5,230 nucleotides of DNA from Christensenella sp. UBA6420 (lineage in GTDB: Bacteria > Bacillota > Clostridia > Christensenellales > DTU072). Shown here piece after piece: positions 1-5,230 of the stretch. The notes under the pieces were generated by a model. It was not told where the DNA came from, did not search any database, and saw nothing but the letters and a program-made list of their open reading frames with translations. Numbering within the stretch: the stretch's first letter is position 1; each line of letters starts with the position of its first letter. The translations under genes were made by a program, and so were the position numbers. The stretch spans positions 1-5,230 of the forward strand of contig DJPE01000022.1 in the NCBI GenBank assembly GCA_002439705.1, in the 5' to 3' direction.

Positions 1-262
1 TCCCTGCGGTACCCAAAGGTTCGTTTTCGGTAAAGTAAGTTAAGTTTACGCCGAACTTGCTTCCGTCGCCGAAATAGCTTTTTATTTTTTCGGGCATGTA
101 GGCTAAGGTCACCGCTATATCGGTAATTCCGTGCTTTTTAAGTAGCTCTATTATATATTGCAAAACCGGTTTGTCGATAAGTTTTACCATAGGTTTCGGT
201 TCGTTTTTGGTAAGTGGCATAAGACGCGTGCCGAAGCCGCCCGCCATTATTACAGCTTTCAT
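1..262 (-). CDS. Nucleotide-sugar pyrophosphorylase (sugar-1-phosphate nucleotidyltransferase), N-terminal part
   Basis: This is a partial gene: 87 codons from the ATG (complement of 260-262), with the 3' part lying beyond the left edge. The start MKAVIMAGGFGTRL carries the nucleotide-binding loop GGxGTRL (residues 8-14). It is followed by EPKPMVKL (21-28), the FGDGSKFGV block (64-72) and PLGTAG (82-87), all in the order usual for the NTP_transferase family. These enzymes join a sugar-1-phosphate to an NTP, giving an NDP-sugar and pyrophosphate in the cytoplasm for polysaccharide or glycoconjugate synthesis. The wording around YFGDGSKFGV and PLGTAG most resembles mannose-1-phosphate guanylyltransferases, including versions fused to a phosphomannomutase, but glucose-1-phosphate enzymes look similar here. 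Substrate and any C-terminal domain cannot be judged from this fragment. Residue 15 is Met where Arg or Tyr is common; that position is variable. The gene is divergent from the RNase J operon. Confidence 0.88.
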   Translation of the reverse strand, partial: MKAVIMAGGFGTRLMPLTKNEPKPMVKLIDKPVLQYIIELLKKHGITDIAVTLAYMPEKIKSYFGDGSKFGVNLTYFTENEPLGTAG

Positions 263-268
263 TTTTTA

Positions 269-273
269 CTCCC
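269..273 (-). promoter_or_regulatory. Ribosome binding site of the nucleotidyltransferase gene
   Basis: On the minus strand this reads GGGAG, six bases before the ATG at 262-260. It supports that start, which also places the conserved MKAVIMAGG at the N-terminus. I found no convincing -10/-35 pair for this gene between here and the divergent promoter, so its promoter remains unlocated. Confidence 0.7.
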
Positions 274-397
274 GTCCGACCGTAGTTTTGTCGGGTAATA
301 ACAGTATTTTTGCCGTAGTCTGTTTCGTTTATACCGCCGATTATGGGAGAGAATTTTCGCTTATTTCGTCGAATAAAGTATTTTATTGAGAAAACCC

Positions 398-427
398 TTG
401 TGAAAAGTAAAAATATGATGATATAAT
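398..427 (+). promoter_or_regulatory. Sigma-A-type promoter of the RNase J operon
   Basis: A consensus -10 box TATAAT lies at 422-427. TTGTGA at 398-403 matches the -35 consensus TTGACA in four of six positions, and the spacer is 18 bases, one longer than the optimum. The surroundings are AT-rich. Transcription would begin near 433-435, giving a leader of about 80 bases before the TTG start at 516. This is the only strong promoter seen upstream of the four-gene operon, and none is evident at its internal gene junctions. Confidence 0.7.
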
Positions 428-428
428 T

Positions 429-444
429 AAACGAGAAATCGTTT
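429..444. repeat. Small inverted repeat at the predicted transcription start
   Basis: AAACGA (429-434) and TCGTTT (439-444) are perfect inverted repeats around GAAA. The dyad begins two bases after the -10 box and spans the predicted start site near 433-435. Because the left arm would be only partly transcribed from that start, a protein-binding operator is about as plausible as an RNA hairpin. A 6-bp dyad in AT-rich DNA can also arise by chance. Confidence 0.4.
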
Positions 445-480
445 TCGGCTTTTCCGCAATTCGGTTTTAATAAAAATCAA

Positions 481-499
481 AACGCCGATTTTCGGCGTT
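481..499 (+). other. Perfect hairpin in the RNase J mRNA leader
   Basis: AACGCCGA (481-488) and TCGGCGTT (492-499) form an uninterrupted 8-bp, GC-rich stem around a TTT loop. The stem ends six bases before the AGAGGT ribosome binding site at 505-510 and leaves that site unpaired. On the plus strand no T-run follows, so it is not an intrinsic terminator in the direction of the operon. Read on the minus strand, the stem is followed by TTGATTTTTATT, which is terminator-like. It could be a leader stability or regulatory element for the RNase J mRNA, or a stop for antisense transcription. Confidence 0.6.
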
Positions 500-505
500 C
501 GTATA

Positions 506-510
506 GAGGT
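506..510 (+). promoter_or_regulatory. Ribosome binding site that decides the TTG start of RNase J
   Basis: GAGGT lies five bases before TTG at 516-518. The first in-frame ATG is codon 20, which would remove the conserved GGIGEIGKN segment (residues 11-19). The TTG start is therefore well supported. The site sits between the leader hairpin and the start codon. Confidence 0.8.
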
Positions 511-515
511 ATATT

Positions 516-2162
516 TTGGCAAAAAGAGTAAAAATTGGATTTTTGGGCGGTATCGGTGAAATCGGCAAGAATATGACTTTCATCGAATACGGCGACGACA
601 TCATAGTAGTGGACGCAGGGTTAAGTTTTCCTAACCCCGAAGAAACGCCGGGCATAGACTACGTTATTCCCGACTTCACGTATCTTAAAAACAACGCTTC
701 AAAAGTAAGGGGCTTGTTCATTACCCACGGTCACGAGGACCACATAGGGGCGGTTCCGTTTTTTCTGAAAGAAATCAACGTTCCCGTTTACGGTTCGGCG
801 TTGTCGTTAGGACTTCTCAACAACAAACTTACGGAAGAAAAAATGAAATCGACAAAACTCCACACGGTGGAAGACCGACAGGCGGTGCAGGCGGGTAAGT
901 TTTCGGTAGAGTTCGTGAGCGTGACGCACTCCATTGCGGGGTCTTACGCATTAAGCATTACTACTCCCAAGGGCGTAATCTTTATGACCGGCGACTTCAA
1001 GATAGACCACACGCCGATAGACGGCAGGACTACCGATTTGGCGAGAATAGCCGAGATAGGCACGAAGGGCGTTCTTCTTCTTATGATGGACAGCACGAAC
1101 GTCGAGCGTCAGGGTTACAGCATGAGCGAACGCAACGTATACAAGGCTCTCGAAAGTCAGTTCGAGCAGAACAAGGATAAAAGAATAATCGTAGCCACTT
1201 TCGCAAGCAACATTCACAGAGTCCAGCAGATAATAAACTGCGCCGTAAAACACAACAGAAGAGTGGCTTTTTCGGGCAGAAGTATGATAAAAATCGCCGA
1301 TATAGCAAAAACTCTCGGGTATTTGAAATATAACGACGACGACGTAATAGACATTGAAAAGATAAGTAAAGTACCTTACGACAGACTCTGCATAATAAGC
1401 ACGGGTACGCAGGGAGAACCTACGAGCGCGCTTACGAGAATGAGTAACGACGATTTCAAAAAGGTTACCATTACGGAACTCGACACCGTTTTATTGAGTT
1501 CTTCGCCCATCCCCGGCAACGAAAGGGGAATTTATAACGTTATCAACAAACTCTGTCAGAAGGGAGCTAACGTAGTCTATCAGGCACTAAGCGAAATACA
1601 CGTTTCCGGGCACGCTTGCAGGGAAGAACTTAAACTTATGTTTAATCTCGTCAAGCCTAAGTATTTTATGCCTGTACACGGCGAATACCGCCACCAGAAA
1701 ATGCATAAGGATCTGGCTATCGAGATGGGAATACCGGAAAGCAATATAATCATCCCGGAACTCGGTCAGCTTATAGAAGTGGACAAGTCGGGTTTAAGAA
1801 AAGGCACGAGTATCCCCGCCGGGTCTACGATGCTCGACGGCAGCATGATGGCGGAAAACACGGAGCTTCTTCTCCGCGACAGAAAACTTCTCGGAGTGGA
1901 CGGCTTCCTTATAGCGATAGTCAACAACGAACTCGACGACGACGGACAGCCCATTCAACCCATAATAATAACCAGGGGGATAAACGTAAACGAAGCCTTC
2001 AACGAAGAATTGCGCAACGATATAGTGGCGGAACTCGTCCACGGCACGTTCGAAGAGATGGACCTTAACGGTTGCAAACAGTTTTTGAGAAAAATGCTCG
2101 CCAAAAAGTTGCAGCAAAAACTTAAAAAGCGTCCTATGATTATTCCGATAATAATGAACTGA
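516..2162 (+). CDS. rnj: Ribonuclease J
   Basis: RNase J is a cytoplasmic metallo-beta-lactamase/beta-CASP nuclease with 5'-3' exonuclease and endonuclease activity in mRNA decay and in rRNA and small-RNA maturation. At 548 residues it has the usual family length (about 555 in B. subtilis J1 and J2). The N-terminal GGIGEIGKN (11-19) is conserved. The zinc motif HGHEDH (71-76) supplies H71, H73, D75 and H76; the other expected ligands are H138 (VTHSI), D160 (TGDF) and H388 (PVHGEYRH). The beta-CASP region includes MDSTNVERQGYSMSE (191-205), STGTQGEPTSA (295-305), SSSPIPGNE (328-336) and HVSGHA (362-367). The C-terminal domain ends in the family-typical RPMIIPIIM. All catalytic positions I can check are intact, so the enzyme should be active. 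The start is TTG with a GAGGT site. Its TGA shares its final A with the ATG of the next gene, indicating translational coupling. Whether it is J1- or J2-like cannot be settled by eye, and no second copy lies in the window. Confidence 0.96.
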   Translation: MAKRVKIGFLGGIGEIGKNMTFIEYGDDIIVVDAGLSFPNPEETPGIDYVIPDFTYLKNNASKVRGLFITHGHEDHIGAVPFFLKEINVPVYGSALSLGLLNNKLTEEKMKSTKLHTVEDRQAVQAGKFSVEFVSVTHSIAGSYALSITTPKGVIFMTGDFKIDHTPIDGRTTDLARIAEIGTKGVLLLMMDSTNVERQGYSMSERNVYKALESQFEQNKDKRIIVATFASNIHRVQQIINCAVKHNRRVAFSGRSMIKIADIAKTLGYLKYNDDDVIDIEKISKVPYDRLCIISTGTQGEPTSALTRMSNDDFKKVTITELDTVLLSSSPIPGNERGIYNVINKLCQKGANVVYQALSEIHVSGHACREELKLMFNLVKPKYFMPVHGEYRHQKMHKDLAIEMGIPESNIIIPELGQLIEVDKSGLRKGTSIPAGSTMLDGSMMAENTELLLRDRKLLGVDGFLIAIVNNELDDDGQPIQPIIITRGINVNEAFNEELRNDIVAELVHGTFEEMDLNGCKQFLRKMLAKKLQQKLKKRPMIIPIIMN

Positions 2163-2764
2163 TGGACGTAACGAAATTTTTGGACGAACTGCGGGTCACC
2201 GCCCGGGAAAAGTATATTCCCGTAATGCGGAAACTGACGACGGAAAAGTTAAAAGAAATAGTTTCTCTGCGCCGTCCGAACGAAGTTCTCGAAATAGGCA
2301 CGAGCTTGGGCGTAAGCGGAATAACGGTCCTTACTTCGGGGGCGAAAAAGCTTACTACGATAGATATAAACGGCGATATAATAGCCGACGCGGAAAAAAA
2401 CTTTGCGCTTTGCGGAGTAAGAGACAGAGTCGATTTTATCGAAGGGGATTGTTTCGAAGTCCTTAATATCATCGGGAATAACCGTTACGATATGGTTATT
2501 CTCGACGGACCGAAAGGGCATTATTACGACCTGTATCTCAGGGTTTTGCCGATGCTCAATAAAGGCGGAATAATTTTCTGCGACGACGTAGACTACTTCG
2601 GGTGGGTAAAAAACGGCAGAGAAGACCGAAAACATCGCACGATAATAAACGGTATGAAGAAGTTTTACGAAATGACCGCGACGGACGAAAGAGTAGAAGC
2701 CGAGTTTTTGCCGATAGAAGACGGGGTGGCGGTCATCAAGCTGAAAAATACGGAGGAAAAGTGA
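2162..2764 (+). CDS. trmR: TrmR-like tRNA 5-hydroxyuridine methyltransferase (class I SAM O-methyltransferase)
   Basis: This 200-residue protein has a Rossmann-type SAM-methyltransferase core. The SAM-binding motif I is LEIGTSLGVSG (43-53), the acidic end of strand 2 is TTIDIN (65-70), and EGDCFEV (94-100) follows. YDMVILDGPKGHYYD (109-123) and GGIIFCDDV (135-143) match the metal-ligand regions of the O-methyltransferase-3 family, and the tail LPIEDGVAVIKLK (183-195) matches the YrrM ending. B. subtilis YrrM (TrmR) methylates 5-hydroxyuridine at tRNA position 34 to 5-methoxyuridine. The U32-family gene next door, the expected producer of that substrate, supports this over a catechol-type O-methyltransferase. 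One oddity is that the second residue of the usual Asp-Asn metal pair is Asp here (D142). The start ATG overlaps the RNase J stop and has no clear ribosome binding site, so translation probably depends on reinitiation. Its TGA overlaps the next start by four bases. The family call is firm; the TrmR assignment rests on resemblance plus context. Confidence 0.82.
   Translation: MDVTKFLDELRVTAREKYIPVMRKLTTEKLKEIVSLRRPNEVLEIGTSLGVSGITVLTSGAKKLTTIDINGDIIADAEKNFALCGVRDRVDFIEGDCFEVLNIIGNNRYDMVILDGPKGHYYDLYLRVLPMLNKGGIIFCDDVDYFGWVKNGREDRKHRTIINGMKKFYEMTATDERVEAEFLPIEDGVAVIKLKNTEEK
2752..2756 (+). promoter_or_regulatory. Ribosome binding site that decides the GTG start of the U32-family gene
   Basis: GGAGG lies four bases before GTG at 2761, inside the last codons of the methyltransferase gene. 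The same reading frame stays open upstream to 2602, but that extension is Arg/Lys-rich, fully overlaps the methyltransferase, and precedes the conserved family start VELLAPAGDL. GTG at 2761 is therefore preferred. Confidence 0.85.
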
Positions 2765-3984
2765 ACAAGGTGGAATTACTCGCTCCTGCGGGCGATTTGA
2801 AAAAACTCAATACGGCGGTGCATTTCGGAGCCGACGCCGCGTACTTTGCGGGTAAAAAGTTCGGTTTGCGTGCTTTCGCGGGGAATTTCGACAACGAACA
2901 ACTGAGAAGCGCGTTCGAACTTTTACATAAAAACGGCAAGAAAGGCTACGTCACCATGAACATTTTTGCCGATAACGCCGATTTTAACGAATTGGGAGAT
3001 TATGTAAAATACCTTAAAGAGATAGGAACGGACGCCCTTATTATAAGCGACCCGGGAGTAATAGCTTTCGTCAAGGAAGTTTGTCCCGAAATGGAAATTC
3101 ACCTTTCCACGCAAGCGAACACGACCAACAAGTACGCCGTAAGGTTCTGGCGGGATATGGGCGTAAAGAGAGTGGTTCTTGCAAGGGAATTGTCTTTGGA
3201 TAAAATTAAAGAAATCGCCGATTTCGTGGGCGACTCGGTAGAACTCGAAGCCTTCGTTCACGGAGCTATGTGCATATCTTACAGCGGCAGGTGCTTACTT
3301 AGTTCCTACCTTACCGACCGTAACAGTAACCGCGGAGAATGCGTGCAGGCGTGCAGGTGGGAATACGCCATAGCGGAACGCAGTCGGCTCGGCACGGGCA
3401 AGACTCTTACCATGCAGGAAGACGAAAGGGGAACGTATATCCTTAATTCCAAGGATATGAACACTATGCCCATACTCGACAAGATTATCGACGCGGGAGT
3501 AAAATCCCTTAAAATCGAAGGCAGAATGAAGACGGAATATTACGTAGGCAGCGTGGTCAACGCGTACAGAAGACGTATAGACGATATTTATGCGGGCAGA
3601 CCTTACGATAAGTATCTTAACGAAGAACTCGACAAAGTAAACCACAGGGAGTACACCACGGGATTTTATCTCGGCGACGCCGAGCAGTGTTACTATACGA
3701 GTAAACCCGAAAATCCATATTCTTTCGCAGCTCTCGTATTGGGATACGACGAAAAGAAAGGTCTTCTCGAAGTGGAAATGCGTAACAGGTTCAGAAAAGG
3801 AGATATTCTCGAAGCGGTAAGCGTGAACGGATACAAAACTATAAAAGCCGATTATATCGAAGACGAAAACGGCGACGAAGTGACCGACTGCAAGATAGTT
3901 CAACAAAAACTTTTTATAAAAACCGACGTAAAACTCGAAAAATACGATATGCTCAGAATAAAGAACGGAGGAAGCAATGCTTAA
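2761..3984 (+). CDS. trhP: TrhP-like U32-family protein, probable tRNA 5-hydroxyuridine synthase
   Basis: This 407-residue protein belongs to the family historically named peptidase U32. It opens with VELLAPAGDLKKLNTAVHFG (4-23), the start of the TIM-barrel-like domain. LSTQANTTN (115-123) follows. Residues 163-181 fit the U32 signature exactly: ExF, then HGAMC, then GRCLLS. Four cysteines (C171, C178, C194, C198) are spaced like the iron-sulfur ligands known in the U32 proteins UbiU and UbiV. KSLKIEGRMK (248-257) is also conserved, and a C-terminal beta domain spans about 318-402 (RFRKGDILEAV). Length and C-terminal domain resemble B. subtilis YrrO (TrhP2) and E. coli YegQ (TrhP), which take part in prephenate-dependent hydroxylation of U34 in tRNA. 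The adjacent TrmR-like gene would methylate that product. Protease activity is therefore unlikely. Only one such gene is present, whereas B. subtilis has two adjacent ones. The start GTG overlaps the previous stop (GTGA), and the end overlaps the next gene by eight bases. RlhA-type rRNA hydroxylase is the main alternative. Confidence 0.85.
   Translation: MNKVELLAPAGDLKKLNTAVHFGADAAYFAGKKFGLRAFAGNFDNEQLRSAFELLHKNGKKGYVTMNIFADNADFNELGDYVKYLKEIGTDALIISDPGVIAFVKEVCPEMEIHLSTQANTTNKYAVRFWRDMGVKRVVLARELSLDKIKEIADFVGDSVELEAFVHGAMCISYSGRCLLSSYLTDRNSNRGECVQACRWEYAIAERSRLGTGKTLTMQEDERGTYILNSKDMNTMPILDKIIDAGVKSLKIEGRMKTEYYVGSVVNAYRRRIDDIYAGRPYDKYLNEELDKVNHREYTTGFYLGDAEQCYYTSKPENPYSFAALVLGYDEKKGLLEVEMRNRFRKGDILEAVSVNGYKTIKADYIEDENGDEVTDCKIVQQKLFIKTDVKLEKYDMLRIKNGGSNA
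3967..3971 (+). promoter_or_regulatory. Ribosome binding site of the glycosyltransferase-like gene
   Basis: GGAGG lies five bases before ATG at 3977, within the last codons of the U32-family gene. It supports an eight-base gene overlap and independent ribosome loading for the last gene of the operon. Confidence 0.8.
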
Positions 3985-5113
3985 CAAACGCACTATACTT
4001 TTTTTCACCGACACCTATAACGTGTCCGTCGCCGAAAACGTGACGGAAGAATTCGTCGGCAACAATTCCGTAGTAAGCGTAATCGTGACCAAAAGGGAAT
4101 TAAAAAGCGCATTTTATAATGCTGTCATCGACAAAATTTTTCCCGTGGGCGAAACTTTAAGGCAGATAGCGTTAAATAAGCGTATCGTCGTAAAGAACAG
4201 GAAAATGGATAAAAAAAGAAAAAAATACCTTTTACCGAGTATCCATAACCCTATACAAAAACGCATGCTTAACGCTCTTAACCGTTATAATCCGAGCGTG
4301 GTGGCGGTCACCGATCAGTCTTTACTTACCGACGCTCTCGCAGCTATAGACAAGTATGGTTCGGGAATAAAGCTTGCCGTTATCCCCGAAGACTACGTTC
4401 TGGACAAACGCTTTATTTCCGGTGCGGTCGACTACTATTTCGTCGACAATTTCGACATGCGTAACGCACTCGTAGAAAACGGAATATCCGACGACAAGGT
4501 GGTAATCTGCGGCTTGCCCGTCAATAAAAAATTCTTCGCAAACGCCGACAGAGGACAGGCATTGAAAAAATTTGGGCTTTCCGATACCCGTCCCAACGTA
4601 CTCGTGAGCTGTTCGCAGGCGGGGGATAAACGATTTATCGAAGTGTTGGAAGAACTAAAAAAAGCCGATCTGGGCGTGGACTATATCGTAGCCTGCGGTA
4701 AGAGCAGAAAATTACTTAATTACGCTCGCGAAGCGGGCTTTTCCGCTTACAACGACGGAATCGATATAAACGCCGCTCTCACTGCCTGCGACGCCGTCAT
4801 CACCCGTCCTACCACTATGCTTATGGCGGAAGCCATGGTAAAAAACAAGGACGTATTCGCTCTTATGCCGGTAGGCAAGATGGAAGAATCCGACCTTAAC
4901 TATCTCGGTGTCGATCAGATTACGAAAATAACGACTCTGCCCGAACTCGTCAACAAAATCCGTAACTTTAAGGATATGTTCGACGAAATCAAAGCGGAAG
5001 AAGCGGAAGCGGAAGATATGTACGTCGGAAGCGAGAAGAGAGAAGAAGAAAATTCTTCTCATATAATAGCGAGCAATCTTATTTCCATATCCACGGTAGT
5101 CACCGAAGAATAA
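3977..5113 (+). CDS. Divergent GT28/MGDG-synthase-like glycosyltransferase family protein
   Basis: This 378-residue protein is close in length to B. subtilis UgtP (382), a diacylglycerol glucosyltransferase. The middle and C-terminal parts follow that family's order: VDYYFVDNFDMRNALVENGI (151-170), the hinge-like VVICGLPVNKKFF (175-187), LVSCSQAG (209-216) in place of the usual GGSxG-type loop, IVACGKSRKL (237-246), CDAVITRPTTMLMAEAM (271-287) and MPVGKMEESDLNYL (297-310). Key features have decayed. The N-terminal GxGH acceptor loop is absent after ILFFTD (7-12), and the donor-site Gly-Gly is Thr-Thr (279-280), although E285 and N308 remain. It may have a changed substrate, a binding or regulatory role, or no activity. 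A basic stretch at 78-83 could favour membrane contact. The tail from about 338 is acidic and low-complexity. No signal peptide or membrane helix is seen. It is the last gene of the operon, with an obvious link neither to RNA processing nor to lipid genes in the window. Fold family is fairly confident; function is not. Confidence 0.62.
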   Translation: MLNKRTILFFTDTYNVSVAENVTEEFVGNNSVVSVIVTKRELKSAFYNAVIDKIFPVGETLRQIALNKRIVVKNRKMDKKRKKYLLPSIHNPIQKRMLNALNRYNPSVVAVTDQSLLTDALAAIDKYGSGIKLAVIPEDYVLDKRFISGAVDYYFVDNFDMRNALVENGISDDKVVICGLPVNKKFFANADRGQALKKFGLSDTRPNVLVSCSQAGDKRFIEVLEELKKADLGVDYIVACGKSRKLLNYAREAGFSAYNDGIDINAALTACDAVITRPTTMLMAEAMVKNKDVFALMPVGKMEESDLNYLGVDQITKITTLPELVNKIRNFKDMFDEIKAEEAEAEDMYVGSEKREEENSSHIIASNLISISTVVTEE

Positions 5114-5114
5114 T

Positions 5115-5230
5115 TCAATCGGTCATTCTGCCCGTCTCGAAGTAGTAAGTGGCTTTATTGGGTCTCGACGGCATTACCTTAGCGACGACAGCATAGGCTA
5201 TCATTGCGGTAGTACCGGCTATTACGGCAG
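5115..5230 (-). CDS. C-terminal end of an unidentified membrane protein
   Basis: The minus strand carries an open frame entering from the right edge, with 37 complete codons and a TGA stop (complement of 5115-5117). The visible part begins with about 19 hydrophobic or small residues (AVIAGTTAMIAYAVVAKVM), consistent with one transmembrane helix. A short polar tail follows, PSRPNKATYYFETGRMTD, with basic residues right after the helix that suggest a cytoplasmic C-terminus. I do not recognise the family. The frame is supported only by being open to the edge and by its plausible composition. It converges on the operon, and the two stop codons are one base apart. Confidence 0.5.
   Translation of the reverse strand, partial: AVIAGTTAMIAYAVVAKVMPSRPNKATYYFETGRMTD

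Noticed and set aside
171..389. Plus-strand open frame across the nucleotidyltransferase start and the intergenic region
   Set aside because: Its first half is antisense to the conserved N-terminus of the nucleotidyltransferase, it has no good ribosome binding site, and the product is unfamiliar.
263..397. Possible minus-strand promoter for the nucleotidyltransferase gene
   Set aside because: Candidate -35 and -10 boxes (for example TTCACA with a TAAAAT-like box) have wrong spacing or weak matches, so no promoter was called.
445..496. Riboswitch-like alternative pairing of TCGGC (445-449) with the left arm of the leader hairpin
   Set aside because: Only five base pairs over a long distance compete with a perfect 8-bp local stem, and no known riboswitch core is recognisable.
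951..1308. Overlapping minus-strand open frames inside the RNase J gene
   Set aside because: They lie opposite conserved RNase J coding sequence and give unfamiliar low-quality protein sequence, so they are shadows.
2602..2760. N-terminal extension of the U32-family frame by 53 codons
   Set aside because: It lies wholly within the methyltransferase gene in another frame, is Arg/Lys-rich, and precedes the conserved family start. GTG at 2761 has a GGAGG site and the typical four-base overlap.
2761..3984. Annotation of the U32 gene as a collagenase-like protease
   Set aside because: The U32 name is historical. The cysteine set, YrrO/YegQ-like architecture and TrmR-like neighbour favour tRNA hydroxylation.
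3295..4014. Long open frame (239 codons) on the minus strand opposite the U32 and glycosyltransferase-like genes
   Set aside because: The plus-strand genes here carry clear family motifs. The antisense translation shows no recognisable motif and is explained by codon bias that leaves few antisense stops.
5062..5067. TATAAT sequence near the end of the glycosyltransferase-like gene
   Set aside because: No -35 element at suitable spacing and no downstream plus-strand gene. It is most likely a chance match in coding DNA.
516..5113. Reading the nuclease, methyltransferase, U32 protein and glycosyltransferase-like gene as a defence system
   Set aside because: The first three match chromosomal RNA-metabolism families (RNase J, TrmR, TrhP). 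There are no mobile-element marks or defence-specific domains, and base composition and codon use look uniform across the window.

Overview
The window looks like chromosomal housekeeping DNA from a low-to-mid GC Gram-positive bacterium, most likely a member of the Bacillota/Clostridia. The evidence is a full-length RNase J, a YrrM/YrrO-like gene pair, strong GGAGG-type ribosome binding sites, TTG and GTG starts, and a UgtP/MGDG-synthase-like glycosyltransferase relative. This placement is inferred from protein resemblance and gene order, not from a search.

Layout. Positions 1-262 (minus strand) hold the first 87 codons of a nucleotide-sugar pyrophosphorylase that runs off the left edge. Positions 263-515 are a divergent intergenic region. 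It carries a convincing sigma-A-type promoter reading right (398-427), a small dyad at the predicted transcription start (429-444), and a perfect 8-bp hairpin (481-499) just ahead of the ribosome binding site of the next gene. I found no convincing promoter for the leftward gene. Positions 516-5113 (plus strand) hold four tightly packed genes: RNase J (TTG start), a TrmR-like tRNA methyltransferase, a TrhP-like U32-family protein (GTG start), and a divergent GT28/MGDG-synthase-like protein. Consecutive genes overlap by 1, 4 and 8 bases, so they are almost certainly one translationally coupled operon. Positions 5115-5230 (minus strand) hold the last 37 codons of an unidentified membrane protein, convergent with the operon and separated from it by one base.

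How the genes fit together. The middle pair corresponds to the B. subtilis yrrM-yrrN-yrrO region. There, TrhP-type U32 proteins make 5-hydroxyuridine at the wobble position (U34) of tRNAs, and TrmR methylates it to 5-methoxyuridine. RNase J, the 5'-3' exo/endonuclease of RNA maturation and decay, leads the operon, so the first three genes share an RNA-metabolism theme. The fourth gene resembles membrane glycolipid glycosyltransferases but has lost several hallmark residues; its role is unknown.

No mobile element, CRISPR array, tRNA or rRNA gene is visible. I see no clear sign of an undescribed system. The points most worth a second look are the degenerate glycosyltransferase-like protein, the hairpin in the RNase J leader, and the Asn-to-Asp change at a predicted metal-ligand position of the methyltransferase.
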